From Sphingopyxis sp. UBA6723 (lineage in GTDB: Bacteria; Pseudomonadota; Alphaproteobacteria; Sphingomonadales; Sphingomonadaceae), in assembly GCF_002454115.1 (NCBI RefSeq), contig NZ_DKIH01000011.1, positions 69,346 to 133,345 on the forward strand: a stretch of 64,000 bases of DNA. Reading direction: 5' to 3'. The translations under genes were made by a program, and so were the position numbers. The notes beneath the pieces are model-generated. The model worked only from the letters and a program-made list of their open reading frames with translations. It ran no database searches and was not told the DNA's origin. Positions within the stretch are counted from its first letter, which is position 1. Every line of letters starts with the position of its first letter. Below are positions 43,368 to 51,835 of this stretch, one piece after another.

Positions 43368-43610
43368 ATGAGCGAAGCCACCGTATCCGACGAACAACTG
43401 CGCCTTTTCATCGAGCGCATCGAACGGATGGAAGAAGAGAAAAAAGGCGTCGCCGACGACATTCGCGACACCTATAACGAAGCGAAATCGCAGGGTTACG
43501 ATCCAAAGATCATGCGCCAGATTGTTCGTCTGCGCAAATTGCCGGTCAACGACCGCAAGGAAATGGAAGCGATCCTCGACGTGTACAAATCGGCGCTCGG
43601 CATCGACTGA
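43368..43610 (+). CDS. gapR: GapR-family nucleoid protein (DUF2312)
   Basis: 80 residues, mostly helical coiled coil: EQLRLFIERIERMEEEKKGV, then the basic helix DPKIMRQIVRLRKLP and EMEAILDVYKSALG. This matches GapR, which binds overtwisted AT-rich DNA ahead of replication and transcription in Caulobacter. Function by homology. Confidence 0.9.
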   Translation: MSEATVSDEQLRLFIERIERMEEEKKGVADDIRDTYNEAKSQGYDPKIMRQIVRLRKLPVNDRKEMEAILDVYKSALGID

Positions 43611-43642
43611 GCCTCAGCCATTATCAGCAAAGGAGAGTGACG

Positions 43643-43960
43643 ATGTTCAGCACGACCACCAACACTGTCGAAGGCCGGCCCGCCCGCGAATATCTGGGCA
43701 TCGTCACCGGCGAAGTGATCGTCGGCGCGAACCTGTTTCGCGACCTGTTTGCCAGCATCACCGACATCGTCGGCGGTCGCTCGGGCAAATATGAAGACGT
43801 CCTCTCCCGCGCCCGCAAGGAAGCGATCAGCGAAATGGAAGCCGAAGCCGCCCGCCTTGGCGCAAATGCGGTGGTCGGCGTCGACCTCGATTATGAAGTG
43901 CTCGGCCAGAACGGATCGATGCTGATGGTCAGCGCGTCGGGGACCGCCGTCGTCCTCTGA
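43643..43960 (+). CDS. YbjQ-family protein (heavy-metal-binding-like domain)
   Basis: 105 residues: REYLGIVTGEVIVGANLFRDLF, RARKEAISEMEAEAARLGANAVVGVDLDYEVLG and a closing beta strand match the YbjQ/UPF0145 family, pentameric proteins of unknown function. The start at 43643 has AAGGAGA 7 bases upstream; the frame also opens two codons earlier with GTG. Confidence 0.9.
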   Translation: MFSTTTNTVEGRPAREYLGIVTGEVIVGANLFRDLFASITDIVGGRSGKYEDVLSRARKEAISEMEAEAARLGANAVVGVDLDYEVLGQNGSMLMVSASGTAVVL

Positions 43961-44029
43961 CGCGGTTGTCTCTTGTCGGCCGCCACGGTAGGGCGGCGCC
44001 AGCTTATACATTGACCGATGGAGGGTGGC

Positions 44030-44776
44030 TTGGCCGGCCATAGTAAATTCAAGAACATCATGCACCGCAAGGGTGCGCAGGACAAAAAACGCAGCACGCT
44101 GTTTTCGAAGCTTGCGCGCGAAGTCACCGTCGCGGCGAAGATGGGCCTGCCCGATCCCGACGCGAACGCGCGCCTGCGCGCCGCGGTCAACGCCGCCAAG
44201 GCGCAGTCGATGCCCAAGGACAATATCCAGCGCGCGATCGACAAGGCGACCGGCGGCGACGGCGATAATTACGAAGAAATCCGCTACGAAGGCTATGGCC
44301 CCGGCGGCGTGTCCTTGATCGTCGAGGCGCTGACCGACAACCGCAACCGCACCGCCACCAACGTCCGCACCGCCTTTGCCAAGAACGGCGGCAACCTCGG
44401 CACGTCGGGCAGCGTCGCGCATGGCTTCGATCGCCTGGGCCTGATCAGCTATCCCGCCAAGGCGGGCGACGCCGATACGGTGTTCGAGGCCGCGCTCGAC
44501 GCAGGCGCCAGCGACGTCGAATCGTCCGAGGACGGCCACGACATCTGGACCGAAATCGACGGCCTGCACGAAGTCGCCAAGGCGCTTGAAGCCAAGCTGG
44601 GCGAAGCCGAAGGCGTGAAGCTCGCATGGCGGCCAACGCTGAAAAGCGAAATCACCGACGAAGCGACCGCGCAGACTTTGTTCAAGCTGATCGACACGCT
44701 CGACGACGACGATGATGTCCAGACCGTGTGGGGCAATTACGAAATCCCCGACGCGGTGATGGAAAAGCTTGGATAA
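44030..44776 (+). CDS. YebC/TACO1-family protein (PmpR-like)
   Basis: 248 residues beginning AGHSKFKNIMHRKGAQDKKR, the family's invariant start. The initiation codon is a TTG at 44030, because GGAGGGTGGC is placed exactly upstream and the family begins with M-AGHSKFKNI; the ATG at 44018 would sit before the ribosome-binding site. YebC proteins act on DNA as regulators (PmpR) or on ribosomes stalled at prolines. It precedes ruvCAB, a frequent arrangement. Confidence 0.95.
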   Translation: MAGHSKFKNIMHRKGAQDKKRSTLFSKLAREVTVAAKMGLPDPDANARLRAAVNAAKAQSMPKDNIQRAIDKATGGDGDNYEEIRYEGYGPGGVSLIVEALTDNRNRTATNVRTAFAKNGGNLGTSGSVAHGFDRLGLISYPAKAGDADTVFEAALDAGASDVESSEDGHDIWTEIDGLHEVAKALEAKLGEAEGVKLAWRPTLKSEITDEATAQTLFKLIDTLDDDDDVQTVWGNYEIPDAVMEKLG

Positions 44777-44787
44777 AGCTCAAAAGC

Positions 44788-44866
44788 CGTTCGCATCGAG
44801 CGAAGTCGAGATGCCCATCGGTCGCGCTTGCCTTCGGGGTGTCTCGACTTCGCTCGACACGAACGG
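44788..44866. repeat. Dispersed inverted repeat, family C, adjoining the ruvC ribosome-binding site
   Basis: CCGTTCGCATCGAGCGAAGT on the left and TCGACTTCGCTCGACACGAA on the right, between yebC and ruvC. Its last two bases are part of the ruvC GGAG at 44865-44868. Confidence 0.85.
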
Positions 44867-44872
44867 AGCCAC

Positions 44873-45346
44873 ATGATCATCCTCGGCCTCGACCCTTCGC
44901 TCAGCTGCACCGGCTGGGGCATCATCCGCGTCGAGGGTAGCCGGATCAGCCACATCGCCAACGGCCAGATCAAGACCGACGCCAAAGCCTCCCTGCCCGA
45001 CCGCCTCGCGCATCTCGACACCGTGCTCGCCGCGGTGATCGCCGACCATGCGCCGCAATGCGCCGCGGTCGAGGAAGTGTTCGTCAACGACAATCCGCAA
45101 TCGACGCTGAAGCTCGCCCACGCCCGCGGCGTCGTCCTCCTCGGCTGCGCGCGCGCTGGACTGACGGTGGGCGAATATGCCCCGCGGCTCGTCAAGAAAG
45201 CGATCGTCGGCACCGGAACCGCGGCGAAGGAGCAGGTGCAGGCGATGCTGCGCGTGCTGCTGCCAGGAGCCAAAGTCGCGGGTCCGGATGCGGCCGACGC
45301 GCTGGCCGTCGCGATCTGCCATGCAAACCATCGGCCGCGATACTAA
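44873..45346 (+). CDS. ruvC: Holliday junction resolvase
   Basis: 157 residues. Cuts four-way DNA junctions after RuvAB branch migration. Acidic catalytic residues are visible: Asp7 (ILGLDPS), Glu in AAVEEVFVN, and the C-terminal Asp pair in GPDAADALAVAICH. The start at 44873 (MIILGLDPSLSCTGWG) is the family start, with GGAG 4 bases upstream; the longer frame passes through the repeat. Confidence 0.97.
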   Translation: MIILGLDPSLSCTGWGIIRVEGSRISHIANGQIKTDAKASLPDRLAHLDTVLAAVIADHAPQCAAVEEVFVNDNPQSTLKLAHARGVVLLGCARAGLTVGEYAPRLVKKAIVGTGTAAKEQVQAMLRVLLPGAKVAGPDAADALAVAICHANHRPRY

Positions 45347-45351
45347 CCCTT

Positions 45352-45423
45352 CGTCACCCCGGACTTGATCCGGGGTCCATGCGGCGAGGCGGCGAGGGAT
45401 GCCGGATCAAGTCCGGCATGACG
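45352..45423. repeat. Dispersed inverted repeat, family A
   Basis: CGTCACCCCGGACTTGATCC and ...GGATCAAGTCCGGCATGACG face each other between ruvC and ruvA, five bases after the ruvC stop. It splits the ruvC and ruvAB reading units. Confidence 0.85.
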
Positions 45424-45472
45424 ACGAAGGGAAACTGTTCCCTTTTCATTCCCCTCGCGCTACGCACTCAAC

Positions 45473-46075
45473 ATGATCGCAAAACTCACCGGACGGCTGG
45501 ACTCCAGCGGCGCAGGCCATGCGGTGATCGACGTCGGCGGCGTCGGTTATCTGGTCGAGGCATCGGCACGCACCCTCGACGCGCTCGGTCCCACCGGCAG
45601 CACCGTCACCATCCACACCGAAATGCTCGTCGGCGAAGATTTCCTGCGCCTGCTCGGCTTTGCCAAGGCCGAGGAACGCGACTGGTTCCGCCTGCTTACC
45701 AGCGTCCAGGGCGTCGGCGCCAAGGTCGCGCTCGCGATCCTCTCGGCGCTCGAAATCGCCGACCTGCAACGCGCGCTCGCCAGCGGCGACAGCGCGATGA
45801 TCGCGCGCGCCAATGGCGTCGGCCCGAAGCTCGCACAGCGGATCACGCATGAATTGAAAGACAAGGCCGGGGCGCTGGGCGGCATAGCGGGCAGCGGCAC
45901 GTCCTACATATCCACCACCCCCGGCCCCCTCGCCGACGCCGTCACCGCCCTCACCGGCCTCGGCTTCAAACCCGGCGAAGCGAGCGTGGCGGTTGCTGCG
46001 GCAAGCGAGGAACTCGGTGCAGGTGCAAATCTCGACGCGCTGGTCCGCGTGGCGCTCAAGAAAGCGGCGAAGTGA
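45473..46075 (+). CDS. ruvA: Holliday junction branch-migration protein RuvA
   Basis: 200 residues. Binds the junction and loads RuvB. N-terminal OB fold (MIAKLTGRLDSSGAGHAVIDVGGVGYLVE), two helix-hairpin-helix motifs (LTSVQGVGAKVALAIL, ANGVGPKLAQRITHELKDK) and the C-terminal RuvB-binding domain (DAVTALTGLGFKPGEASVAV). Its stop overlaps the ruvB GTG by four bases. Confidence 0.97.
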   Translation: MIAKLTGRLDSSGAGHAVIDVGGVGYLVEASARTLDALGPTGSTVTIHTEMLVGEDFLRLLGFAKAEERDWFRLLTSVQGVGAKVALAILSALEIADLQRALASGDSAMIARANGVGPKLAQRITHELKDKAGALGGIAGSGTSYISTTPGPLADAVTALTGLGFKPGEASVAVAAASEELGAGANLDALVRVALKKAAK

Positions 46076-47094
46076 CTGACCTCACCACCCCCATCCGCAC
46101 CCCCGAGGACGCCGACGCCGCGCTGCGCCCGAAAACGCTCGCCGAATTCGTCGGGCAGGCCGCCGCACGCGAAAATCTGCGCATCTTTATCGAGGCCGCC
46201 AAATCGCGCTCCGACGCGCTCGACCATGTGCTGTTCTATGGCCCGCCCGGCCTCGGCAAGACGACGCTGGCGCAGATCGTCGCGCGCGAACTCGGCGTCG
46301 GTTTCCGTTCGACCAGCGGGCCGGTGATCGCCAAGGCGGGCGACCTCGCGGCGCTGCTGACCAACCTCGAGGACGGCGACGTGCTGTTCATCGACGAAAT
46401 CCACCGCCTGTCGCCCGCGGTCGAGGAAATCCTCTATCCCGCGATGGAGGACCGCGCGCTCGACATCATGATCGGCGAAGGCCCGTCGGCGCGGTCGGTG
46501 CGGATCGACCTGCCGAAGTTCACCCTCGTCGGCGCGACGACGCGGCAGGGGTTGCTGACGACGCCGCTGCGCGACCGTTTCGGCATCCCGGTGCGGCTCA
46601 ATTTCTATACCCATGGCGAACTGGAGCAGGTCATCACCCGCGCCGCGCGCCTGCTGGCGCTGCCGATCGCATCCGACGGCGCGCTGGAGATCGCCAAACG
46701 CTCGCGCGGCACCCCGCGCATCGCCGGGCGGCTGCTGCGCCGGGTGCGCGATTTCGCGACCGTGGCGGGCCATGCCATTGTCGATGCCAAGGCCGCCGAC
46801 GCCGCGCTCAACCGGCTCGAGGTCGACGCGCTCGGGCTCGACGCGATGGACCGGCGCTACCTGACGATGATCGCCGATATCTATCGCGGCGGCCCCGTCG
46901 GGGTCGAGACGATGGCGGCGGGCCTGTCCGAACCGCGCGACACGATCGAGGATGTGATCGAACCCTATCTGCTCCAGGTCGGCCTGATCGCGCGCACCGC
47001 ACGCGGGCGGATGCTGAACGCCAGCGCGTGGAAGCATCTGGGGCTTAATCCACCCGCGGGATCGCAGGACGGTTTGTTCGACAACGGCAAGTGA
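46072..47094 (+). CDS. ruvB: Holliday junction branch-migration helicase RuvB
   Basis: 340 residues, AAA+ motor. Walker A GPPGLGKTTLA, Walker B LFIDEIHRL, sensor 1 VGATTRQGLLTTPLRDRFG with the arginine finger, and a C-terminal winged helix ending SAWKHLGL. The start is a GTG at 46072 in a GTGA overlap with ruvA. Confidence 0.98.
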   Translation: MTDLTTPIRTPEDADAALRPKTLAEFVGQAAARENLRIFIEAAKSRSDALDHVLFYGPPGLGKTTLAQIVARELGVGFRSTSGPVIAKAGDLAALLTNLEDGDVLFIDEIHRLSPAVEEILYPAMEDRALDIMIGEGPSARSVRIDLPKFTLVGATTRQGLLTTPLRDRFGIPVRLNFYTHGELEQVITRAARLLALPIASDGALEIAKRSRGTPRIAGRLLRRVRDFATVAGHAIVDAKAADAALNRLEVDALGLDAMDRRYLTMIADIYRGGPVGVETMAAGLSEPRDTIEDVIEPYLLQVGLIARTARGRMLNASAWKHLGLNPPAGSQDGLFDNGK

Positions 47095-47098
47095 CCGT

Positions 47099-47199
47099 GC
47101 CCCTGCGCAGGCAGGGGCCCATCACCTGCCATTGCGGATTACTCAGCCGTTTTTGTAAGGGCGCTACATCCGGAGATGGGCCCCTGCCTTCGCAGGGGC
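47099..47199. repeat. Dispersed inverted repeat, family D-like (GCCCCTGCGCAGGCAGGGGC)
   Basis: GCCCCTGCGCAGGCAGGGGC at the left and its near-complement (GCCCCTGCCTTCGCAGGGGC) at the right with a 53-base linker, directly after ruvB. Confidence 0.8.
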
Positions 47200-47319
47200 G
47201 CGAGCCTCAGAAGAATGTAGCGGAAATCCGCCATCAACTCCCACCAAGCGGCCCCCATCTGCGACGAACCGTTGATCAGGGGTTTGCGACGAGTCGAAGG
47301 CCCGCTATCGATCAACCCC

Positions 47320-47799
47320 ATGGTAAACGCCCCGCCCCCCTTCATCCCCGGCGCCTTCGTCGGGGCGGCGCATCACTACCGGGCGCGCGTCTATTTCGAG
47401 GACACCGACCTCAGCGGCATCGTTTATCACGCCAACTACCTGCGCTATATGGAGCGCGCGCGGTCGGACATGCTGCGGATCGCGGGCATCGACCAGCGCG
47501 CCGCGATGGACGCGGGCGACGGCAGCTGGGCGGTCACCGACCTGACGATCAAATATCGCCGCCCCGCCAAGCTCGACGACGACCTGCTGGTGGTCAGCAC
47601 CGTCGAAGCGGTGCGCGGCGCCAGCGTGATCATCGCGCAGCGCATCCTTCGCGGAATTGACACGTTAACCGGCGAGACACTCACCGACGGGCACGTCACC
47701 GCCGCCTTTCTGTCGCCCGAGGGCCGGCCGCGCCGCCAGCCCGCGGGCTGGGCCGACCGCTTTACCGCCATCATGAATGGAGAGAATTTCCCTTGCTAG
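47320..47799 (+). CDS. ybgC: Tol-Pal-associated acyl-CoA thioesterase
   Basis: 159 residues, hot-dog fold. Active-site block YFEDTDLSGIVYHANYLRYMERAR is the YbgC signature (Asp near its start). It hydrolyses short-chain or acyl-carrier thioesters and always precedes tolQ. The start at 47320 (MVNAPPPF) is chosen; the frame opens 16 codons upstream without a ribosome-binding site. The end overlaps tolQ by 7 bp. Confidence 0.94.
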   Translation: MVNAPPPFIPGAFVGAAHHYRARVYFEDTDLSGIVYHANYLRYMERARSDMLRIAGIDQRAAMDAGDGSWAVTDLTIKYRRPAKLDDDLLVVSTVEAVRGASVIIAQRILRGIDTLTGETLTDGHVTAAFLSPEGRPRRQPAGWADRFTAIMNGENFPC

Positions 47800-48491
47800 A
47801 CAATATCTCGCTGGCCGCCGACGCGGCGACCCTGTCCCCGGTCGCGCTGTTCCTGCAGGCCGATATCATCGTGAAAGCGGTGATGATCGGGCTGCTGCTG
47901 GCGTCGATCTATGTCTGGGCGGTCATCTTCACCCATGGGCGTAGCGTCAGCAAATTGATGCGGGCATCCGAAAACTTCGAACGCGATTTCTGGCGCGCCG
48001 ACAATATCGACAAATTCTTCGACAAGAACAGCGGCGAGGAATTGCCGAGCGCCAAGGTGCTGGCTGCGGGGATCAGCGAATGGCGCCGGTCGACCAAGAG
48101 CAAGATCATCGACCGCGACGGCACGCGCGAACGCCTCGGCATCGCGATGAACTCGGCGGTCGCGGGCGAGGTTGACCGGCTCGCCGAAAAGATCGGCACG
48201 CTGGCCACCATCGGCTCGGTCGCGCCCTTCGTCGGGCTGTTCGGTACCGTGTGGGGTATCATGCGCAGCTTCACCGCGATTGCGGCGAGCAACAACAGCA
48301 GTCTGGCGGTCGTCGCTCCGGGCATCGCCGAAGCCTTGTTCGCGACCGCGATCGGTCTGTTCGCCGCGATCCCCGCGGTGATCGCCTACAACGCCTTTTC
48401 ACAGCGCCTGAACCGGCTCGAATCGCGTCTCGGCCGCTTTGCCGACGGGCTGCACGCGACCTTCAGCCGCGAGCTTGAGGTTGACGCCTGA
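47793..48491 (+). CDS. tolQ: Tol-Pal proton-channel subunit TolQ
   Basis: 232 residues with three membrane helices (about 27-47, 135-160, 175-195; blocks IGSVAPFVGLFGTVWGIM and ALFATAIGLFAAIPAVIAYNAF). With TolR it turns proton flow into movement of TolA, keeping the outer membrane attached during division. The start is TTG at 47793 after GGAGA. Confidence 0.95.
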   Translation: MLDNISLAADAATLSPVALFLQADIIVKAVMIGLLLASIYVWAVIFTHGRSVSKLMRASENFERDFWRADNIDKFFDKNSGEELPSAKVLAAGISEWRRSTKSKIIDRDGTRERLGIAMNSAVAGEVDRLAEKIGTLATIGSVAPFVGLFGTVWGIMRSFTAIAASNNSSLAVVAPGIAEALFATAIGLFAAIPAVIAYNAFSQRLNRLESRLGRFADGLHATFSRELEVDA

Positions 48492-49009
48492 TGGGCATGA
48501 CCGGCCCTTCCGGCGGCATCGGCGGGCGACGCGGCCGCGGCCATCGCCGCGCCCCGATCGCCGATATCAACGTCACCCCGCTCGTCGATGTCATGCTCGT
48601 GCTGCTGATCATCTTCATGATCACCGCGCCGCTGCTCGCCTCCGCCGTGCCGATCGATCTGCCCGAAAGCCGCGCCAAACCGATCGAGACCGAGGAGCAG
48701 GAACCGGTGCAGCTGTCGATCAACGCCGACGACACGCTCTATATTGGCGAGGAGGTGGTGCCAGAGGCCGAGCTTCCGGCGCGGCTCGACGCCATCGCGC
48801 GTGAGCGGGAGGGCGAGGAGAAGCCGCGCCAGATCATGCTGCGCGCCGACAAGGGGCTCGATTATGGCCGCGTCATGCGCGTCATGGGCGAACTCAACCG
48901 CGCCGGGCTGACGCGGATTTCGTTGGTCACCACGGGCGCCGAGGGCGCCGCCGATAGCGCGCCGACCACCGCAGCCGCGGTCACCGACGGTTCAGAAACG
49001 GAGCAATAG
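48491..49009 (+). CDS. tolR: Tol-Pal proton-channel subunit TolR (ExbD-like)
   Basis: 172 residues: short basic N-terminus, one membrane helix carrying the proton-path Asp33 (VTPLVDVMLVLLIIFMIT), and a periplasmic dimerisation domain (QIMLRADKGLDYGRVMRVMGEL). It shares one base with the tolQ stop (TGATG). Confidence 0.95.
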   Translation: MGMTGPSGGIGGRRGRGHRRAPIADINVTPLVDVMLVLLIIFMITAPLLASAVPIDLPESRAKPIETEEQEPVQLSINADDTLYIGEEVVPEAELPARLDAIAREREGEEKPRQIMLRADKGLDYGRVMRVMGELNRAGLTRISLVTTGAEGAADSAPTTAAAVTDGSETEQ

Positions 49010-49018
49010 GGTCATATC

Positions 49019-49840
49019 ATGGCCGCAACACGGGCAGTGAGGGGGAAGGAAGGACGCGGCTTTGCCATCGCGGTGGCGGCGCATGTCCTGATTATCGGCC
49101 TCCTCTCCGTTCAGTGGACTGCGGGCGAACGCCGTTTCGACAATCCCCCGATGGAGGTCGACCTGATCGCCGAAACCGCGGTGCAATCGACCGCCCCGGT
49201 AATCAGCAAAAACCCGCCGGCCGCACGGCTCGGCGAAGAGGATATGACCGACATCGCGGCGCCCGAACCGACGCCCGCGCCGCCGCTGCCCGAACCGATC
49301 GTCCGCCCGACGCCTGCGCCGACCCCGAAGCAGGTTGCACGGCCGAAGGCGCAGCCGAAACAGACCCCGCCCGCGGCGGCCAAGGCGCAGCCCAAGGCCG
49401 CGCCCAAAGCGCCCCCGGCCAAAAACCGCCCCGCCCGTCCCACCGGGCGCCTCGACGGCATCGCCGAGGGGCTGTCGAAGTCGCAGCCGAAGGCACCCGC
49501 CAGTAAGGGTGCGCCCGCTGCGGCGACGGCCGCAGAAGTCCGGCGTTCGATCGATGTCAGCATCAAATCGGCGGTCGCGCCGCGCTGGAACCGCTGCCAG
49601 GTCAGCGGCTTCGATGCCGATCAGCTGAAGACGGTGGTCAAGTTCCGACTGACCGAGGCCGGGGCGCTGGCGGGTTTCACCAGCATCACGACGACCGGCG
49701 AGAACGACAGCAACAAGAATCTGGTCCAGCGCCATCAGGAATGCGCCAAACGCGCCGTCGAACTCGCCGCACCCTTCGATCTGCCCGAAGAAAACTACAG
49801 CTTCTGGCAGAATTACACGCTCGATTTCATCAAGAGGTAA
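49019..49840 (+). CDS. tolA: Cell-envelope integrity protein TolA
   Basis: 273 residues. One N-terminal membrane helix (about 14-34), a long Pro/Ala/Lys-rich stretch (about 75-165) expected to span the periplasm, and a C-terminal domain (about 170-273) with a Cys pair (RWNRCQVSG, HQECAKRA) that contacts Pal and TolB. Shorter than the E. coli protein, as usual in alphaproteobacteria. Confidence 0.92.
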   Translation: MAATRAVRGKEGRGFAIAVAAHVLIIGLLSVQWTAGERRFDNPPMEVDLIAETAVQSTAPVISKNPPAARLGEEDMTDIAAPEPTPAPPLPEPIVRPTPAPTPKQVARPKAQPKQTPPAAAKAQPKAAPKAPPAKNRPARPTGRLDGIAEGLSKSQPKAPASKGAPAAATAAEVRRSIDVSIKSAVAPRWNRCQVSGFDADQLKTVVKFRLTEAGALAGFTSITTTGENDSNKNLVQRHQECAKRAVELAAPFDLPEENYSFWQNYTLDFIKR

Positions 49841-49845
49841 GCACC

Positions 49846-51210
49846 ATGTCCCTCCGCCCGATTGGCCTCTCGCTCGCCCTGCTTCTGACCACCGCCCCGG
49901 TGTTCGCGCAGACCGCCCCCGTTCCGCCCACCGTCGTCCCGACCGAACCGCGTGAGACGATCGAAGGCACGCTGTCGAACGAGCGCACCGTCATCGCCAT
50001 CCCGTCGCTCGCAACCTCGTCGGTGCAGACCGTCGCGGGCCTGCGGACCGACAGCCTGGGCCGCCAGATCGCCGAAGTTATCGCCGCCGACCTCGAACGC
50101 AGCGGCCTCTATGAACCCGTCGGTCCCGGCGGCGTCCGCGCGATCACCCGCGCCGAGGTACAGGCGCCGCGCTTTGCCGACTGGCAGGCGCGCAATGCCG
50201 AAAATGTCGTGCATGGCTTTGTCGACGCCAGCGGTACCGGCGGGCTCGTTGTCGGCTGCTACCTCTACGACACCGCACTGGGCAGCGAGCTGGTCCGCAA
50301 AGGGTTCGAAATCCAGCCGGGCGACTGGCGCCGCGCCGCGCACAAATGCGCCGACGCTATCTATTCGCGCCTGTCGGGCGAGGCGCCCTTCTTTGACAGC
50401 CGCGTTGCTTATATCGCCGAGAGCGGCCCCAAAGGGAACCGCATCAAACGCCTCGCGATCATGGACAGCGACGGCGGCAACCACCGCTTCATCACCAACG
50501 GCCAGTCGCTGGCCATTTCGCCGCGATTCTCGCCCGATTACAAAAAGATCGTGTACGTCAGCTATTTGAACAACCGCGTCCGCGTATTCATTTACGACAT
50601 CGCGGCGGGCTCGCAAAAGCTCGTCACCGAAAGCGGCAACGCAACCTTTGCCCCGCGTTGGTCGCCCGACGGCACCCAGATCCTCTATTCGATGGCGGTC
50701 GGCGGCAACACCGACATCTATCGCATCTCGGCAAACGGCGGCACCCCGGTGCGGTTGACCAGCACCCCGGGCATCGACGTTGGCGGCAGCTTTTCGCCCG
50801 ACGGGCGCAAGATCGTCTTCGAAAGCGATCGGTCGGGCAGCCAGCAGATCTATACGATGAACATCGACGGGTCGAACCAGCAACGGATCAGCTTTGGTGG
50901 CGGGCGCGCCGCGACCCCCGAATGGTCGCCGCGCGGCGACCTGATCGCCTTTACCCGCATGGGCGGCGGCGAGTTCCGCATCGGGGTGATGACCCCGACG
51001 GGCGGCAGCGTACGGATGCTGACCAACAGCTGGCAGGACGAGGCGCCAACCTGGTCGCCGAACGGCCGCGTCATCCAGTTTTTCCGCACCACCCCGGGGC
51101 GCGAGGGCAAGTCGAGCCTGTGGCAGGTCGATCTGACCGGCGTGAACCTGCGCCGCCTGCCGACCCCGCAGGATGGATCGGACCCCAGCTGGGGTCCGGT
51201 ACTGCCGTGA
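49846..51210 (+). CDS. tolB: Tol-Pal periplasmic beta-propeller protein TolB
   Basis: 454 residues. Signal peptide (about 1-22, ending PVFAQ), an N-terminal alpha/beta domain (about 25-160) and a six-bladed propeller with repeats such as SPDYKKIVYVSYLNNRVRVFIYDI and SPDGRKIVFESDRSGSQQIYTMN. It shuttles between Pal and the TolA complex. Start 49846, 5 bp after the tolA stop; the longer open frame overlaps tolA and is not used. Confidence 0.95.
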   Translation: MSLRPIGLSLALLLTTAPVFAQTAPVPPTVVPTEPRETIEGTLSNERTVIAIPSLATSSVQTVAGLRTDSLGRQIAEVIAADLERSGLYEPVGPGGVRAITRAEVQAPRFADWQARNAENVVHGFVDASGTGGLVVGCYLYDTALGSELVRKGFEIQPGDWRRAAHKCADAIYSRLSGEAPFFDSRVAYIAESGPKGNRIKRLAIMDSDGGNHRFITNGQSLAISPRFSPDYKKIVYVSYLNNRVRVFIYDIAAGSQKLVTESGNATFAPRWSPDGTQILYSMAVGGNTDIYRISANGGTPVRLTSTPGIDVGGSFSPDGRKIVFESDRSGSQQIYTMNIDGSNQQRISFGGGRAATPEWSPRGDLIAFTRMGGGEFRIGVMTPTGGSVRMLTNSWQDEAPTWSPNGRVIQFFRTTPGREGKSSLWQVDLTGVNLRRLPTPQDGSDPSWGPVLP

Positions 51211-51316
51211 CCAACAGGAACCAAAATGCCTTGCTGGGGTTCCATCATCGGGTTCTGAACAGGCCAATTTTGGCCGCTAAACCGAAAAATCCAACAACAA
51301 CAAGAGGACAGACGAC

Positions 51317-51835
51317 ATGACGATACGCAAAAGTACCGCGATGATTGCGGCGATCACCATGCTTGCTGTTGGCGCGTGTTCGAAAAAGGCGCCCGAAACG
51401 CTGCCTCCCGTCCCCGAAGGCACGGGCACCGACACCGGCGCTGGAACCGGCACCGGCGTGATTCCGGGATCGCAGGAAGATTTCCTCGCCAGCGTCGGCC
51501 TCGAAGGCGACCGCATCTTCTTCGACTTCGACCAATATAATGTCGACAGCGCCGACATGGCGACGCTTCAGGGCCAGGCACAATGGTTGCAGCGCAACCC
51601 CGCGGTTCGCGTCACGCTCGAAGGTCATGCCGACGAACGCGGCACCCGCGACTACAATATCGCGCTGGGCGAACGCCGCGCCAATGCCGCGAAAAACTAT
51701 CTCGCCTCGCTCGGCGTCGATCCGTCGCGGATCAGCGTCATCAGCTATGGCAAGGAGCGCCCGGCCGAAATCGGATCGACCGAGGAAGCCTATGCCAAGA
51801 ACCGCCGCGCGGTGACGGTCGTCATCGGCCGCTGA
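51317..51835 (+). CDS. pal: Peptidoglycan-associated lipoprotein
   Basis: 172 residues. A lipoprotein signal peptide with lipobox LAVGAC puts Cys21 as the lipidated residue. After a Gly/Thr-rich linker comes an OmpA-like domain (about 60-172): FFDFDQYNVDS, NPAVRVTLEGHADERGTRDYN, GERRANAAKNYL. It anchors the outer membrane to peptidoglycan and binds TolA/TolB. Its 3' end overlaps the convergent gspO by 14 bp and its terminator lies in gspO. No cpoB gene follows. Confidence 0.96.
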   Translation: MTIRKSTAMIAAITMLAVGACSKKAPETLPPVPEGTGTDTGAGTGTGVIPGSQEDFLASVGLEGDRIFFDFDQYNVDSADMATLQGQAQWLQRNPAVRVTLEGHADERGTRDYNIALGERRANAAKNYLASLGVDPSRISVISYGKERPAEIGSTEEAYAKNRRAVTVVIGR

